From contig NZ_JAAATZ010000001.1 of the NCBI RefSeq assembly GCF_010119235.1, positions 1,828,501 to 1,892,500 of the forward strand: 64,000 nucleotides of DNA. Reading direction: 5' to 3'. This stretch comes from Flavobacterium phycosphaerae (lineage in GTDB: Bacteria > Bacteroidota > Bacteroidia > Flavobacteriales > Flavobacteriaceae). The notes beneath the pieces were generated by a model. That model had not been told where the DNA came from and did not search any database. It worked only from the letters and a program-made list of their open reading frames with translations. The position numbers and the translations under genes were made by a program. This document shows, piece after piece, positions 57,101 to 64,000 of the stretch; the stretch's first letter is position 1; every line of letters starts with the position of its first letter.

Positions 57101-60100
57101 TAATTTAGATTTGGATTCTGATAATGATGGTATTCCGGACATAGAAGAAGCTGGATTTAAGCAGTATAGTAATAATACCGCTACAATGGATATATCCAAT
57201 GCTGCAAACTGGACGGATTCTAATACTAATGGAATAAGTGATTCCATCGATACAATGATCAGTGCATCAACCTATATGATAGTTGATTCTGATGGCGATG
57301 GAATACCCAATTATTTAGATTTGGACAGCGATAATGATTCCTTTTGGGATGTTGACGAGGCAGGTCTTCTCAATGGAGATGGCGATGTTAATGGTGACGG
57401 AAAAGGTGATGGGGTGGACACAGATTCCGATGGTATACTCGATCTTTTTGACAACACCACCGTATTTGGAACTAACTTTAGAGTTTATGCTCAGGATACG
57501 GACGCGAACAGTATTTCTGATTATCTTCAGTTGGATTCCAACAGTGACGGCATTAAGGATATTCAAACTGGCCTTTATGCCAGTTTTGATGCCAATGGTG
57601 ATGGAAAGGTGGATGGTTCAGGAGATGCAGATAGTGATGGTATTTTGGATGTTTTGGATACCGATGATGCTGTTAAGGGCTCACCTAGAGACTTGAATCG
57701 CAAACTTTATTTGGATTTTGATGGAAGAAATGACTACGCTGAAAATATTTCGGTTTTAGGAGGATTATCCAATGCGACATTAATGGCTTGGGTTGATTTA
57801 AATTCAAACTTCAGCACTACTGGTGTTGTTGTGGGCCAAGATAAATTCCAGGTAAGAGTTACTAGCAGTCGAACTTTACAAGTACTTGTTAATGGCTCAA
57901 CATTAACTTATAGTACAGCACTTAACAAGTCACAATGGTATCATTTAGCAGCCACCTATGGAGGCGGTACCCTTGCACTTTATTTAAATGGCAAGTTGGT
58001 TGCTTCACAAGCAGTTGGAGGCGGTATTGCCTCGGATACAAGTAAACTTACAATTGGTAAAAATCCTTTGAGTAGTACCGACTATTTTAAGGGAAAAATA
58101 GATGAAGTACGAGTGTTCAATACTGCACTGACAGCACTACAGGTGCAAAGAATGGTTTATCAAGAGATACAAAATTCTTCTACACAGGTTCGTGGATCAA
58201 TAGTGCCTAAGGATGTTGGTTCGCTACCATTTGCTAATGTAATCCGCTATTATAGAATGGATACCTACAAAGATGATATTGTTGATGATCTAACGACAAG
58301 TACAATTGATGTGGGTTCAGGAATGAAAATGTATAACCATAAAGTAATTGCTGTTCAAGAAGCACCGATGCCGTTTACCACTTTAAGGACTGGTACTTTT
58401 GCTACCGCCGTTGATGATCCTACCAAGGACATCAGAGGTTTGGATGTATTTGATTCTGATTTTGCAATCATTCAAGTGAAGCATGATATAACAGAAACGG
58501 CAAACAGCACAGATTTAGGTCTGTTTATTGATCCAGGATTGACCGTGAATATGACCAACGATACAAAATTACAGAATGATTGGTACTTAAAATTAGATGG
58601 TAAGATTGATTTAGTTGGAAAATCACAATTGGTGCAGACTGCTCAGTCTGAACTTGATGCAACAAGTGCAGGATCGTTAGAAAGAGATCAACAAGGTCAA
58701 TCCAATAAGTTCAATTACAATTATTGGTCTTCCCCTGTGAGTTCAATTAATAATAGTACTATTAATCATGGGTTTACCGTAGCAGGTGTAATGAAAGACG
58801 GAACTACAAATTTGCCTCAGAATCTATCATGGACAACAGGCGTTAATAGTTCACCTACAGTTCCTTTAACCTTGAGTAGTTATTGGATTTATAAATTCCA
58901 AAATTCGACGAATTCCTATGCAAACTGGTCACCTGTAGGTCAGAATGGAACTTTATTGGCAGGTCAGGGTTACACTTTGAAGGGTAGCGGAAGTTCCACT
59001 TTAAACCAAAACTATACTTTTGTTGGAAAGCCTAATAGTGGCACGATTACGTCAATTGTTGGTCCTGGTAACCTTAATCTTTGTGGTAATCCCTATGCAT
59101 CTGCTATTGATGCCGATAAGTTCATAGATGACAACGCTTCCAGTCTAATAGGAACGCTATACTTTTGGGAGCACTATCCTACGAATTCGTCCCATTATAC
59201 GATACAATATCAAGGAGGATATGGAACATATACCAAAACTGGCGGTACGCCTCCGGTTGCCCCTTCCGGTATTAGTGGATTAGGATCTAGTAGTAAGGTG
59301 GCTAAGCGATTTATACCGGTAGGTCAAGGTTTTTTTGTTACGGGATCAACAAGTGGAGGTACAATAACCTTTAACAATGCGCAAAGATTGTTTATCAAGG
59401 AGGACGATACAGTTAATTCTTTTACACTGTTTAAAACTATAAATCGAGCAAGTGCAGACAATGTTGACCCATTAATGAATAATGCGCAGGATGATTTTGA
59501 GCAACAACAATTCATGAAAATTCGATTGGGATTCAATGCGACAGATAACCTACACCGCCAAATCTTACTCGGTTTTATGAATGAGCACGCTACTTCAGGA
59601 TACGATAATGGATATGATGGTATTAGCATTGAAACACTTTCTAACGATATGTATTTTATTAATGGTACTGAAAAACTCAATATTAGTGGCGAAGGATTTT
59701 TTAATGTCAATGCTATCTATCCCCTTGGTGTTAAAAATGCAACATCGGGATTAGTGACATTTGTAGTTGATAATAAAGAAAACTTTGATGAGGGTCAGGA
59801 TATTTTTATCTACGATAATGAATCGGATACATACAACAGCATTAAATCTCAAGCGTATCAGGTTTATTTACCTTCAGGAACTTATGACTCACGATTCTCA
59901 CTACGTTTTACTGATGGTTCTTCACTTGGAGTTGGTGAAAATGAGGGTCTTTATGGTGTTTCGATAACACATGCGCAGACCAGTAATGTTATTACCATTA
60001 AAAATGTACTTCAAGAAGTGATTGTTAAGTCTGTATCCATGTATAATCTGTTAGGACAGCAAATAACCGAGTGGCAGCTAGACGACCAAGATCAGTCTAA

Positions 60101-60197
60101 TATAAAGCTCCAAGTTGGTAACGTAGCCACAGGAACATATATCATCAAAGTCATTACTGATGGAGGAATAATCACGAAAAAGATACTGGCAAAATAA
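48132..60197 (+). CDS. Giant T9SS surface protein / adhesin (4021 residues)
   Basis: Signal peptide with long N-region (to about residue 44). Residues 50-330: arabinofuranosidase-catalytic-like (LamG fold) module, with [15 protein letters not shown] and [10 protein letters not shown]. Residues 333-2075: seven repeats of about 249 residues starting at 333, 582, 833, 1082, 1331, 1580 and about 1831. Each has [13 protein letters not shown], [13 protein letters not shown] and [18 protein letters not shown] blocks followed by an Ig-like [11 protein letters not shown] part. 2076-2150: BIG2 ([18 protein letters not shown]). 2153-2700: six Ig-like repeats of about 90 residues (core [11 protein letters not shown], GSxCxxxT). 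2787-3190: TSP3-type calcium repeats ([20 protein letters not shown]). 3190-3343: LamG. 3940-4021: type-A sorting domain ending KKILAK. Outer-surface adhesion or glycan binding. Start could also be the Met at codon 9. Confidence 0.95.
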   Translation: MKKLLLGIMKQNYSFSTKKYQLVKSLIATLFLFLSGLNFGLYAQNTLNNVGMTSVASSGGAYSLRKLSSAYTGNAILVRRSSDNTTQNIGFTPAGLLDETTLLAFVGSGNGFVQTWYDQSGFNRHVTQSTLASQPRIVNAGVIERQNGVPSVYFTGSSFLTHTSFPTTGFTGFTANIVARWTTTGTSQATIQTLLDNNHNATQGFDIQDRPDLSGRPLTFGIAANPSGAGVQDNFLSGNGTTRIFTFVANSTTVSGFKEGTALPTASISGTNYTLQNRFVIGAWFNGGTVSRFTTGHLGEVLVFPSALSIANRQALECNQSAYFSIPFVPSGVEFYIQNAAASSACSSADEQVVWKLSDLVNTQSSGNNLIKVNSNGNWDGGAASWNTLSNHGYFQFTASETNTERMVGLSSTNSNASFNSIQYAWYLRNNGTCEIYESGTSRGSFGSYGTTDVFKISVEANVIKYYQNNTLRYISTIAPNLPLLVDVSINNVNGTVSNAIVSNYATGSFTATAVNVASSPSYQWKLNGNNVGTNSTTYSTTALSDNDVVSCVLSYVGVCGSPTSLTSNSVTNKSVSSPTSIDFYIQGTVGTTACNTSDEEVRWKIAELTNTQITGTGNSLRKIQSNNWDGGASSWNTVGNNGYFQFTASETNSARMIGLSTSNVNSNYNTIQYAIYLRSDGQWEVFESGSSRGVYGAYVSNNIFKITVEANVVKYYQNGVLRYISTIAPSLPLLVDVSINSVGGTITNAIVSNYNNGVFTATATNAGISPIYQWKLNGINVGANSPTYTNTALSNNDVVTCTLLPDLPSCSNVTPYTSNAITNKSIGTDASIDFYITGGIASSSCSTVDEQVKWKISDLENVQATTNSLLKIQSNGNWNGGASSWNRVSDNGYFQFTGVETNTARMVGLSSSNVNSNYNTIQFAWYLRNDGICEIYESGSSRGTFGSYAANSIFKIAVKAGVVNYYLNGALVYSSAVVPSLPLLVDVSIHNVLGTVSNAIVSNLSNNTFTAFSSGAGPNPSYQWLLNGSNVGSNSSTYSNAFLTSGDVVSCLLTPDFGGCGTTNYASNAITTVQVGAPTSIEFVIQGTPANTGCNVAKEDVRWLTSSLLNLSTSDNSLIKIQSNGNWDGGAASRNIVSNNGSFEFTATETSTARMAGLSSVNTNANYNTIQFAWYLRNDGICEIYESGTTRGNFGAYTAGTVFKVSVEEMVVKYYLNNVLRYTSTIIPSMPMIADVSIHNIGGTITDAKITNYNAGVFTASSTNAGASPSYQWYVNGASVGTNSSTYTNSSLGGGDVVSCILTPDLSGCFNAQIESNVIVNQQVSNPVGIEFFIQGTAVNTGCIISSEYVVWKGSENSNLLATGNSLLKIQSNGNWNGGAASYNTVSNNGYLEFTASETNTARMAGLSATNINSNYNTIQYAWYMRNDGICEIYESGTTRGNFGAYSAGSVFKIAVEAGVVKYYLNGSLQYISAIAPALPLLVDVSIHNVNGTITNAIVSNFNSGTFTASSTNAGLNPTFQWKLNGMNVGSGGATYTNTNLTNNDIITCQLTPTISGCFGVSPVLSNAISNNFIGQTPIEFYIQANADIAACKTAEENIVWQTASLLNVSASGNSLQKIQSNGSWNGGASSWNTVKNNGFFQFTATETDKARMVGLSSTNTNANYNTIQYAWYLRNDGICEIFESGTSRGSFGAFSGSDRFKIAIESAIVKYYRNDVLTFTSAISPTLPLLVDVSINNVNGTVTNAFISNYYSGLFSALATNAGTSPSFQWKLNGLNVGTNSAVYSNSSIAPNDVVSCILTPSVTGCSASGNIASNAIVNKAIANLTGSDIVVRGTVATATCPNVVSEDVVWNTASLQNVSALGSSLLKTQSNGNWNGGAASYNAVGNNGYLEFTATETTAERMCGLSTSNVNSNFNTIQYAINLRNNGTCQVYESGSLRGSFGSYNAGDRFRVAVESNIVRYYRNGTLFYSSALTPSLPLLVDVSINNVNGTISNAKVVNTNAGTYTVTASNVGASPTYQWKVNGANVGTSSSTYVNTNLQINDVVSCVVTPDASGCDTATYQSNLVTVLSSGNPVVAPISGSTSVCLGDTTQLSNSTPGGVWSSSNAVVATINASGLVTTLAAGTATMTYTVTSGSCSSNAVVMITVNNFTPTVTLSTSSSNICLGSSATFNATALQTGGGAISYSFKINGVSVQSGFSSTFTTTSLLQGDIVTCQISISGGTCLAQTTATSNSIAMVVNAVSTPSVVLSTPSTTNCSGSSATFTATSSNTGGGVISYNFRVNGVSVQNGTINSYVLTNPANGVVVGCDISVLGGTCLSSTTATSNSIVLSIGANSTPTVSITSSATTFCVGNSATITATAMNTGGGTVTYTFLNNGAIMQSGASNVYSSSTIANGSAIKCNITVSGGSCLTSTVAGSNTLNFNVTSPTIVLTSSGTTLCTGANVVFTATASNTSGVGSITYIFQRNGVTVQSGSSSTYSTSTYANGDVFDCVLSVSGGVCSNVVSVTSNPISINALNTTVSITPSANTICSGTSVTFTATANNTGGGTITYTFRRNSVIVQTGSSNIYTTSSISNGTSFSCSISVTGSSCGNPTASSNAVVMNVITTVTPSVALALSPISGICAGSAVTFTATPTNGGVSPTYNFRVNGVSVQNTNSNTYVTSTLSNGQTVDVVMTSTALCTTTSSATSNVITVAILPTPTVGPASATPSVNVNASITPITHLTTGATGIAPASGLPAGVIATWSSNTITIAGTPTVSGVFNYSISLLSVCGSATATGTITVKSDIDGDGVDYALDGDDDNDGITDVLECGLCSNASFMNGNFETPVIATSSSSMVPLANMSGWMNSVESSFEVWSTGFNGVPAATGNQFVKLNAGTIYQTFCLNGAGGTINWSVKHRGRAGIDVAAVRVGAAIGSVSTIATLSDGISAWGAYAGTYVIPTGQTSLVIAFSPISSTGGVNFGNFIDDIQITINQSCKDSDGDGVTDNLDLDSDNDGIPDIEEAGFKQYSNNTATMDISNAANWTDSNTNGISDSIDTMISASTYMIVDSDGDGIPNYLDLDSDNDSFWDVDEAGLLNGDGDVNGDGKGDGVDTDSDGILDLFDNTTVFGTNFRVYAQDTDANSISDYLQLDSNSDGIKDIQTGLYASFDANGDGKVDGSGDADSDGILDVLDTDDAVKGSPRDLNRKLYLDFDGRNDYAENISVLGGLSNATLMAWVDLNSNFSTTGVVVGQDKFQVRVTSSRTLQVLVNGSTLTYSTALNKSQWYHLAATYGGGTLALYLNGKLVASQAVGGGIASDTSKLTIGKNPLSSTDYFKGKIDEVRVFNTALTALQVQRMVYQEIQNSSTQVRGSIVPKDVGSLPFANVIRYYRMDTYKDDIVDDLTTSTIDVGSGMKMYNHKVIAVQEAPMPFTTLRTGTFATAVDDPTKDIRGLDVFDSDFAIIQVKHDITETANSTDLGLFIDPGLTVNMTNDTKLQNDWYLKLDGKIDLVGKSQLVQTAQSELDATSAGSLERDQQGQSNKFNYNYWSSPVSSINNSTINHGFTVAGVMKDGTTNLPQNLSWTTGVNSSPTVPLTLSSYWIYKFQNSTNSYANWSPVGQNGTLLAGQGYTLKGSGSSTLNQNYTFVGKPNSGTITSIVGPGNLNLCGNPYASAIDADKFIDDNASSLIGTLYFWEHYPTNSSHYTIQYQGGYGTYTKTGGTPPVAPSGISGLGSSSKVAKRFIPVGQGFFVTGSTSGGTITFNNAQRLFIKEDDTVNSFTLFKTINRASADNVDPLMNNAQDDFEQQQFMKIRLGFNATDNLHRQILLGFMNEHATSGYDNGYDGISIETLSNDMYFINGTEKLNISGEGFFNVNAIYPLGVKNATSGLVTFVVDNKENFDEGQDIFIYDNESDTYNSIKSQAYQVYLPSGTYDSRFSLRFTDGSSLGVGENEGLYGVSITHAQTSNVITIKNVLQEVIVKSVSMYNLLGQQITEWQLDDQDQSNIKLQVGNVATGTYIIKVITDGGIITKKILAK
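49128..54355 (+). repeat. Seven tandem 745-753-bp coding repeats
   Basis: Repeat starts (nt): 49128, 49875, 50628, 51375, 52122, 52869, about 53622. Spacing is 747, 753, 747, 747, 747 and about 753. The units differ by many silent and replacement changes, so they are old, independently evolving duplications rather than recent slippage products. Confidence 0.9.
54590..56230 (+). repeat. Six tandem Ig-like coding repeats, about 270 bp each
   Basis: Each unit has a Cys early ([43 protein letters not shown]), FxATAxNTGGG-like middle, and a second Cys about 55-60 residues later, forming the usual Ig disulfide. Sequence is well diverged among units. Confidence 0.85.
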
Positions 60198-60243
60198 TGT
60201 TGGAATTTATTTTAAAGTGTAGAGAAGCTCAAACAGAAATCAA

Positions 60244-60255
60244 TCATGTTCATGA
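60244..60255. promoter_or_regulatory. Dyad before the second Crp/Fnr gene
   Basis: TCATGTTCATGA: perfect arms of 5 with centre TT, 70 bp before the ATG at 60325. May be an autoregulatory or other regulator's site. Confidence 0.3.
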
Positions 60256-60324
60256 ATGTTTTGCTTTCCAGCAACAAATGATCTTAATTAAATTAATTAC
60301 ATTGTTATATAATACTATTTATAA

Positions 60325-60927
60325 ATGACCGAAGCTATTCAAGCCTATTTGCATTCAGTGAAGGCGCTTTGCCCAGAAGTAACAGCTAATGAATTGAACT
60401 ACATTGAAAGTGGCTTAACAATTTCTAAATTAAAAGCCAAGCAGATCTATATAGATGCAAACAGTGTTCAAAGACATATTGGATTTGTTTATTCCGGACT
60501 ACTACGCGGTTTCTACATAGATAACAATGGCAATCAAATTTCAGTTAAATTCATACGTGAAAACGAGTTTGCAACACATTTTTCTGCCTTTATTACTCAG
60601 AACCCAAGTAAATATTACTTTCAGTGTATTGAGCCAAGCATCATAGTTAACATACCCTATGAGCATATACAAGGAGGTTACGAAAAGTTTCCGATTTTGG
60701 AAAGATATGGCAGATTGGTTGCCGAGGAGGTTTTAAAGATACTGCAAAAGCGTATTGAGAGTTTCCTTTTTGAGACAGCCGAAGAGCGCTATTTGAAATT
60801 TTTAAAAGAGTATCCTGATTTGATTGATCGAGTATCCCTATCTAACTTATGCACATCTCTTGGTATTGAGCGGCAATCATTAACACGAATTAGAAAACGA
60901 ATTGCGGAAAGCGGTTCTCAACATTAA
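60325..60927 (+). CDS. Crp/Fnr-family regulator (paralogue 2)
   Basis: 200 residues. Beta-barrel sensor region (VYSGLLRGFYIDNNGNQISVKFI), dimer helix (ERYGRLVAEEVLKILQKRIESF), helix-turn-helix (LSNLCTSLGIERQSLTRIRKRI). No Cys cluster, so probably a cNMP-type or ligand-free member. Very close to paralogue 3 in the sensor domain and to paralogue 1 in the HTH. Located directly after the giant surface protein, whose promoter has a Crp/Fnr dyad. Confidence 0.92.
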   Translation: MTEAIQAYLHSVKALCPEVTANELNYIESGLTISKLKAKQIYIDANSVQRHIGFVYSGLLRGFYIDNNGNQISVKFIRENEFATHFSAFITQNPSKYYFQCIEPSIIVNIPYEHIQGGYEKFPILERYGRLVAEEVLKILQKRIESFLFETAEERYLKFLKEYPDLIDRVSLSNLCTSLGIERQSLTRIRKRIAESGSQH

Positions 60928-61117
60928 AAATTATTTTCAGTTCATCACTTTAAGTGTGTAGGGCCGTTTGAATGCACCTACGGATCTTTTGCATGAAATT
61001 TTTAAAGGCTAGCTAAGGAACGTTATATATTGTAGTTTATACCATTTACTAAAAAAAATCCTGTAAGAATCTAAATTCTGCCAAGGGGAAGTCAACAAAT
61101 TTCAAATAATACTAATT

Positions 61118-61555
61118 ATGATTTTATTTAAAAGTAAACGATTTTTAAAAAAGGTTGCATTACCAAAGGCCTGGTCGTATAATATAGGCCTGCTATTTTT
61201 GCGGTTCAACTGTGCTTTAATGTTATTTCACGGCTGGTCAAAATTTAACAATTTTGCAAAGGACAGTGCTGAATGGCCTGATCCATTTAATTTGGGTTCA
61301 ACGTTTAGTTATTCCTTTACTGTTTTTTGCGAGTTAGTTTGCACGCTTTTCTTAGTTTTTGGACTGTTTACCCGTTTTGCTCTTTTTCCTCTTATCGTTC
61401 TTCTGTTGGTGATTGTTTTATTCATTCACAAGGGCGAGCCTATAGCAGACCGAGAACATGCGATACTCTATTTGCTACTCTATGCTGCGCTATTTTTTAC
61501 GGGCCCAGGCGAATACTCTCTAGATAGGCTTATATATAAGAAAGATTACAAGTAA
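61118..61555 (+). CDS. DoxX-family membrane protein
   Basis: 145 residues, four membrane helices. Family motifs: GLLFLRFNCALMLFHGWSKF, FCELVCTLFLVFGLFTRFA, then ADREHAILYLLLYAALFFTGPGEYSLDR. Members work in thiosulfate or sulfur oxidation complexes or in small-molecule redox, but for this type the role is open. Confidence 0.85.
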   Translation: MILFKSKRFLKKVALPKAWSYNIGLLFLRFNCALMLFHGWSKFNNFAKDSAEWPDPFNLGSTFSYSFTVFCELVCTLFLVFGLFTRFALFPLIVLLLVIVLFIHKGEPIADREHAILYLLLYAALFFTGPGEYSLDRLIYKKDYK

Positions 61556-61581
61556 GACCATAAACCCATAAATAAAGTAAA

Positions 61582-61917
61582 ATGGAGCATCAGTGTATGA
61601 AAAAAATTTTAATATGTGATAAGAATAAAGCTTTAGCCAATTATGTTAAATCGAGGTTGAAACATTTGTTCACCATCGAAAAATATAGTAGAGACAAGGT
61701 TGAGATGATGGCAGAGTCCTATTTGGCGTGTATTTTAATTGTTTATGATAAAGTCGATTTATTTGAGTTAATAACAATTACCAAATACCATAAAAATGTT
61801 ATCATAGGCACTTCTTCTAAGGAGATAATTGATCATTTAAAACAGGAGAAAGAAGATATAGCTTTTTTGATTTTCGTGATACTAAGTACGATATCGGTAA
61901 AAAAATTGAGAGCATAA
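61582..61917 (+). CDS. Receiver-like protein, degenerate
   Basis: 111 residues (start perhaps at the internal Met, giving MKKILICDKNKALANYV). The opening resembles a response-regulator beta1/alpha1 with the acidic residue, then IVYDKVDLFELITI where the phospho-acceptor Asp should be, NVIIGTSS-type beta4, and a hydrophobic end. The active-site layout is incomplete. Either a short degenerate receiver or a small unknown protein. Confidence 0.5.
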   Translation: MEHQCMKKILICDKNKALANYVKSRLKHLFTIEKYSRDKVEMMAESYLACILIVYDKVDLFELITITKYHKNVIIGTSSKEIIDHLKQEKEDIAFLIFVILSTISVKKLRA

Positions 61918-62224
61918 TTCACTTATTTGACCAGTAGTAGTGCGGGATTTTTACTTTGTGGGCGCGATTACAGCACTTACGATTGCTTAACTAATTTGCT
62001 TCCTGGATTTAATGATTGAAAAGTGTTAGTAAGGTTACGTTTTTTATCAACTCCAATTTATTGACTTTCGTCAATTTTGATCAAACTTTTTTCAATTTAT
62101 TTTGTTAGAATTAATTCAATAAAGCAAGTCGCGTTTTTTTGATTTCTGTTTCTTCATTATTAAAGGATTTCAAGGCGCAAACAGGACCACTTTAAAGCAT
62201 TTGTAATTATTAACTTATTGAAAA
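61918..62224. other. Upstream region of the third Crp/Fnr gene
   Basis: No gene. Contains TTGACTTTCGTCAA (62061-62074) and the neighbouring TTGATCAA palindrome at 62077-62084. Confidence 0.45.
62061..62074. promoter_or_regulatory. Fnr-type dyad upstream of the third Crp/Fnr gene
   Basis: TTGACTTTCGTCAA: perfect 5-bp arms TTGAC/GTCAA with the centre TTTC, like the Fnr box layout TTGAT-N4-ATCAA. Same centre as the site at 63086. Confidence 0.5.
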
Positions 62225-62863
62225 TTGATAACAGCTATTCGTACTTACTTGCATTCAATTAAAGTGGTTTGTCCGCAAGTTACGCAAATCGCACTGGATT
62301 ATATTGAGAGTGGCTTGGTAGTTTCTAAAGTATCGGCCAGGGAACTTTATAGTTCTCCGAATACTATGCAAAAAGAAGTTGGATTTTTGTATTCGGGATT
62401 GATTAGAGTATATTATATCGATAATTTTGGAAATCAAATTTCTGTAAAATTCATCAAGGAAAATGAATTTGCAACACACTTCTCAGCTTTTATTACGGAA
62501 AACCCAACTAAATATTACTTTCAATGTATAGAGTCGAGTATCATAGTTAAAATCCCTTTTAGCCACATTGAAGCAGGCTATGAAACGTTTCCGGTTTTAG
62601 AGCGCTATGGTCGGTTAGTTGCAGAGGAGGCATTGAAAATTCATCATCGTCGTATTGAAGGCTTTCTCTTTGATACAGCTGAAGAGCGCTACTTAAAGTT
62701 TATGAAAGAGCATCCTGATTTACTTGAGCGAATATCCATAACCAATTTGGCGTCTTACCTTGGAGTTGAGCGGCAAACGCTAACCCGTATAAGAAAGAGG
62801 ATGACTGTTACTGGGTTGTTTGATTCAAGAGAGTCTATAAAAACAGCTGATCTTACTCCTTGA
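62225..62863 (+). CDS. Crp/Fnr-family regulator (paralogue 3), TTG start
   Basis: 212 residues. No ATG or GTG fits; TTG at 62225 gives MITAIRTYLHSIK, which lines up with MTEAIQAYLHSVK of paralogue 2. Sensor barrel (LYSGLIRVYYIDNFGNQISVKFI), dimer helix (ERYGRLVAEEALKIHHRRIEGF) and HTH (ITNLASYLGVERQTLTRIRKRM). About 12 extra residues at the C-terminus. Upstream Fnr-type dyad at 62061 suggests autoregulation or cross-regulation by a paralogue. Confidence 0.9.
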   Translation: MITAIRTYLHSIKVVCPQVTQIALDYIESGLVVSKVSARELYSSPNTMQKEVGFLYSGLIRVYYIDNFGNQISVKFIKENEFATHFSAFITENPTKYYFQCIESSIIVKIPFSHIEAGYETFPVLERYGRLVAEEALKIHHRRIEGFLFDTAEERYLKFMKEHPDLLERISITNLASYLGVERQTLTRIRKRMTVTGLFDSRESIKTADLTP

Positions 62864-63085
62864 TTGAATCATAGAATCTGTTGTTTTGTTTGTTTATTTT
62901 GAATCTCAATTTTTTTCGCGGTATTTGTCAATAAGTAATTGTTGCGATGCTACTAAATATTACAGATACCTGATAAGTCTTGAAGTAGTACCTGTTTTAT
63001 AATTCTTAAATGTTTCCCGTCAGAGTATTGATTTATTTATTGCGATTGACTGGTAAAAGTATTGTTTAAAGTGAAAATTGTTTTA

Positions 63086-63099
63086 TTGACTTTCATCAA
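63086..63099. promoter_or_regulatory. Fnr-type dyad before the TonB receptor gene
   Basis: TTGACTTTCATCAA. Centre 63092.5; a TTACTTTG -7-like element at 63122-63129 puts it about 41 bp before the start of transcription. Same half-site and centre as 62061. Confidence 0.55.
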
Positions 63100-63152
63100 T
63101 TTATACCATTTCTGTTTCAAATTACTTTGCACTAATCTAAAACATACAACAA

Positions 63153-64000
63153 ATGAAGAAGTTATTAATTTTATTTACATTATTTATTAGTGCAGTATCT
63201 TTTGCACAAACTGGAGTAATAAGAGGGACTGTAACTGATAAGCAGTCTGAGAAAGAAATTGCCGGTGCCATAATATCCTTGTTAAGTGACCCGAATAAAA
63301 CATGTACTACCGATGAAAAGGGGAGTTTTGAATTATTAAATGTTCCTTTGGGAAGACAAACTGTTAGAATAAGTTTTCTAGGTTATGAAAGTTCGACGGT
63401 GCCAGATATTGATGTAACTAGTGGAAAAGAAGTAATTATCTCAGTATCACTAGTAGAAAAGTTTGATACGCTGGAAGAGGTTGTTATTGTTAGTGATGGT
63501 AATAACAAAGCAAAATCCATCAATAAGTTAGCAGCGGTATCAGTTCGACAATTTTCTCCCGAAGAAGTTAACCGATATGCCGGAGGAAGAAGTGATGTTG
63601 CGCGATTGGCATCTAACTTTGCAGGTGTTTCTACTGCTGATGATAGTAGAAATGATATCGTTGTTCGTGGTAACTCGCCTACAGGTTTACTTTGGCGATT
63701 AGAAGGAATTCCTATACCAAGCCCTAATCACTTTTCAACATTAGGAACAACAGGGAGTCCAGTTTCTGCATTGAATCCAAATTTATTGGCTAATTCAGAT
63801 TTTATAACTTCTGCATTTCCTGCTGAATATGGTAATGCACTTGGAGGGGTGTTTGATTTAGGACTACGAAAAGGTAATAACAAAGAATATGAATATTCTG
63901 TAGGTGTAGCAGCATTTCCTGGAGCGGAATTAATGGCAGAAGGGCCATTGGGAAAAAAAGGAGGTTCGTTTCTTGTAGCTGGTCGTTATGGAATAGTTGG
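63153..64000 (+). CDS. TonB-dependent receptor with carboxypeptidase-like N-domain (cut by the right edge)
   Basis: At least 282 residues visible. Signal peptide MKKLLILFTLFISAVSFAQ. CarboxypepD_reg-like beta-sandwich (residues 20-110; GVIRGTVTDKQSEKEIAGAI, NVPLGRQTVRISFLGYESS), then the plug domain (SVRQFSPEEVNRYAGGRSDVAR, VVRGNSPTGLLWRLEGI, FPAEYGNALGGVFDL). Outer-membrane transporter, energised by TonB; substrate unknown. Its promoter has the Fnr-type dyad at 63086. Confidence 0.93.
   Translation, partial: MKKLLILFTLFISAVSFAQTGVIRGTVTDKQSEKEIAGAIISLLSDPNKTCTTDEKGSFELLNVPLGRQTVRISFLGYESSTVPDIDVTSGKEVIISVSLVEKFDTLEEVVIVSDGNNKAKSINKLAAVSVRQFSPEEVNRYAGGRSDVARLASNFAGVSTADDSRNDIVVRGNSPTGLLWRLEGIPIPSPNHFSTLGTTGSPVSALNPNLLANSDFITSAFPAEYGNALGGVFDLGLRKGNNKEYEYSVGVAAFPGAELMAEGPLGKKGGSFLVAGRYGIV

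Overview
The window comes from a low-GC member of the Bacteroidota, most likely Flavobacterium or a close relative. The evidence is the type IX secretion (T9SS) C-terminal sorting domains, TAnnTTTG-type -7 promoter elements, the lack of clear Shine-Dalgarno sequences, a SusC/RagA-like TonB receptor start, and the rsfS-ftsH / birA neighbourhood.

Layout. (1) 1-13.6 kb is core chromosome: ftsH (cut by the left edge), rsfS, birA, several small secreted or cytoplasmic proteins, a LuxR-type two-component system whose kinase gene is frameshifted twice, a class-V aminotransferase, a lipid A type acyltransferase, a rhomboid protease and a SIMPL protein. (2) 13.84-20.8 kb looks like an integrated element. 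It starts at a 22-nt copy of a tRNA 3' end (an att-like scar) and carries an operon of unknown function (a conserved protein, a Gly/Asp-rich repeat protein and two tiny membrane proteins). An opposing operon follows with PcfJ, PcfK, a DUF6943-like protein and a 59-aa gene. Its last part is about 0.9 kb of non-coding DNA that folds into seven consecutive long hairpins and ends in a terminator; this is the best candidate for something undescribed. (3) 20.8-27.3 kb is an SOS mutagenesis cassette: HD phosphohydrolase, DnaE2-like polymerase, Y-family polymerase, self-cleaving LexA-like repressor with an adjacent palindromic operator, and an SRAP/YedK protein. (4) 27.9-34.3 kb holds a Crp/Fnr regulator, a Rossmann protein, hydrolases, two near-duplicate esterase lipoproteins, a decayed gene and one cassette-like gene followed by an attC-like dyad. 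(5) 34.5-47.9 kb holds two T9SS cargo proteins, an intact TPR sensor kinase/LuxR regulator pair, an ABC transporter, an AraC regulator, a PDZ-hydrolase-propeller fusion and an M61 peptidase. (6) 48.1-60.2 kb is one 4021-residue T9SS surface protein with seven ~249-aa repeats. (7) 60.3-64 kb has two more Crp/Fnr paralogues, a DoxX protein, a receiver-like remnant and the start of a TonB-dependent receptor.

Two patterns link the regions. First, the Crp/Fnr paralogues sit beside dyads of the form TGACACA-N2-TGTGTCA or TTGAC-N4-(G/A)TCAA. Four of these lie where a class II activator would bind, about 41-42 bp before the inferred start of transcription: upstream of the Rossmann gene, the ABC transporter, the giant surface protein and the TonB receptor. 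Second, five single-base losses in A/T runs break otherwise convincing genes. They are either homopolymer errors in the assembly or real decay or phase switching, and the sequence alone cannot decide.
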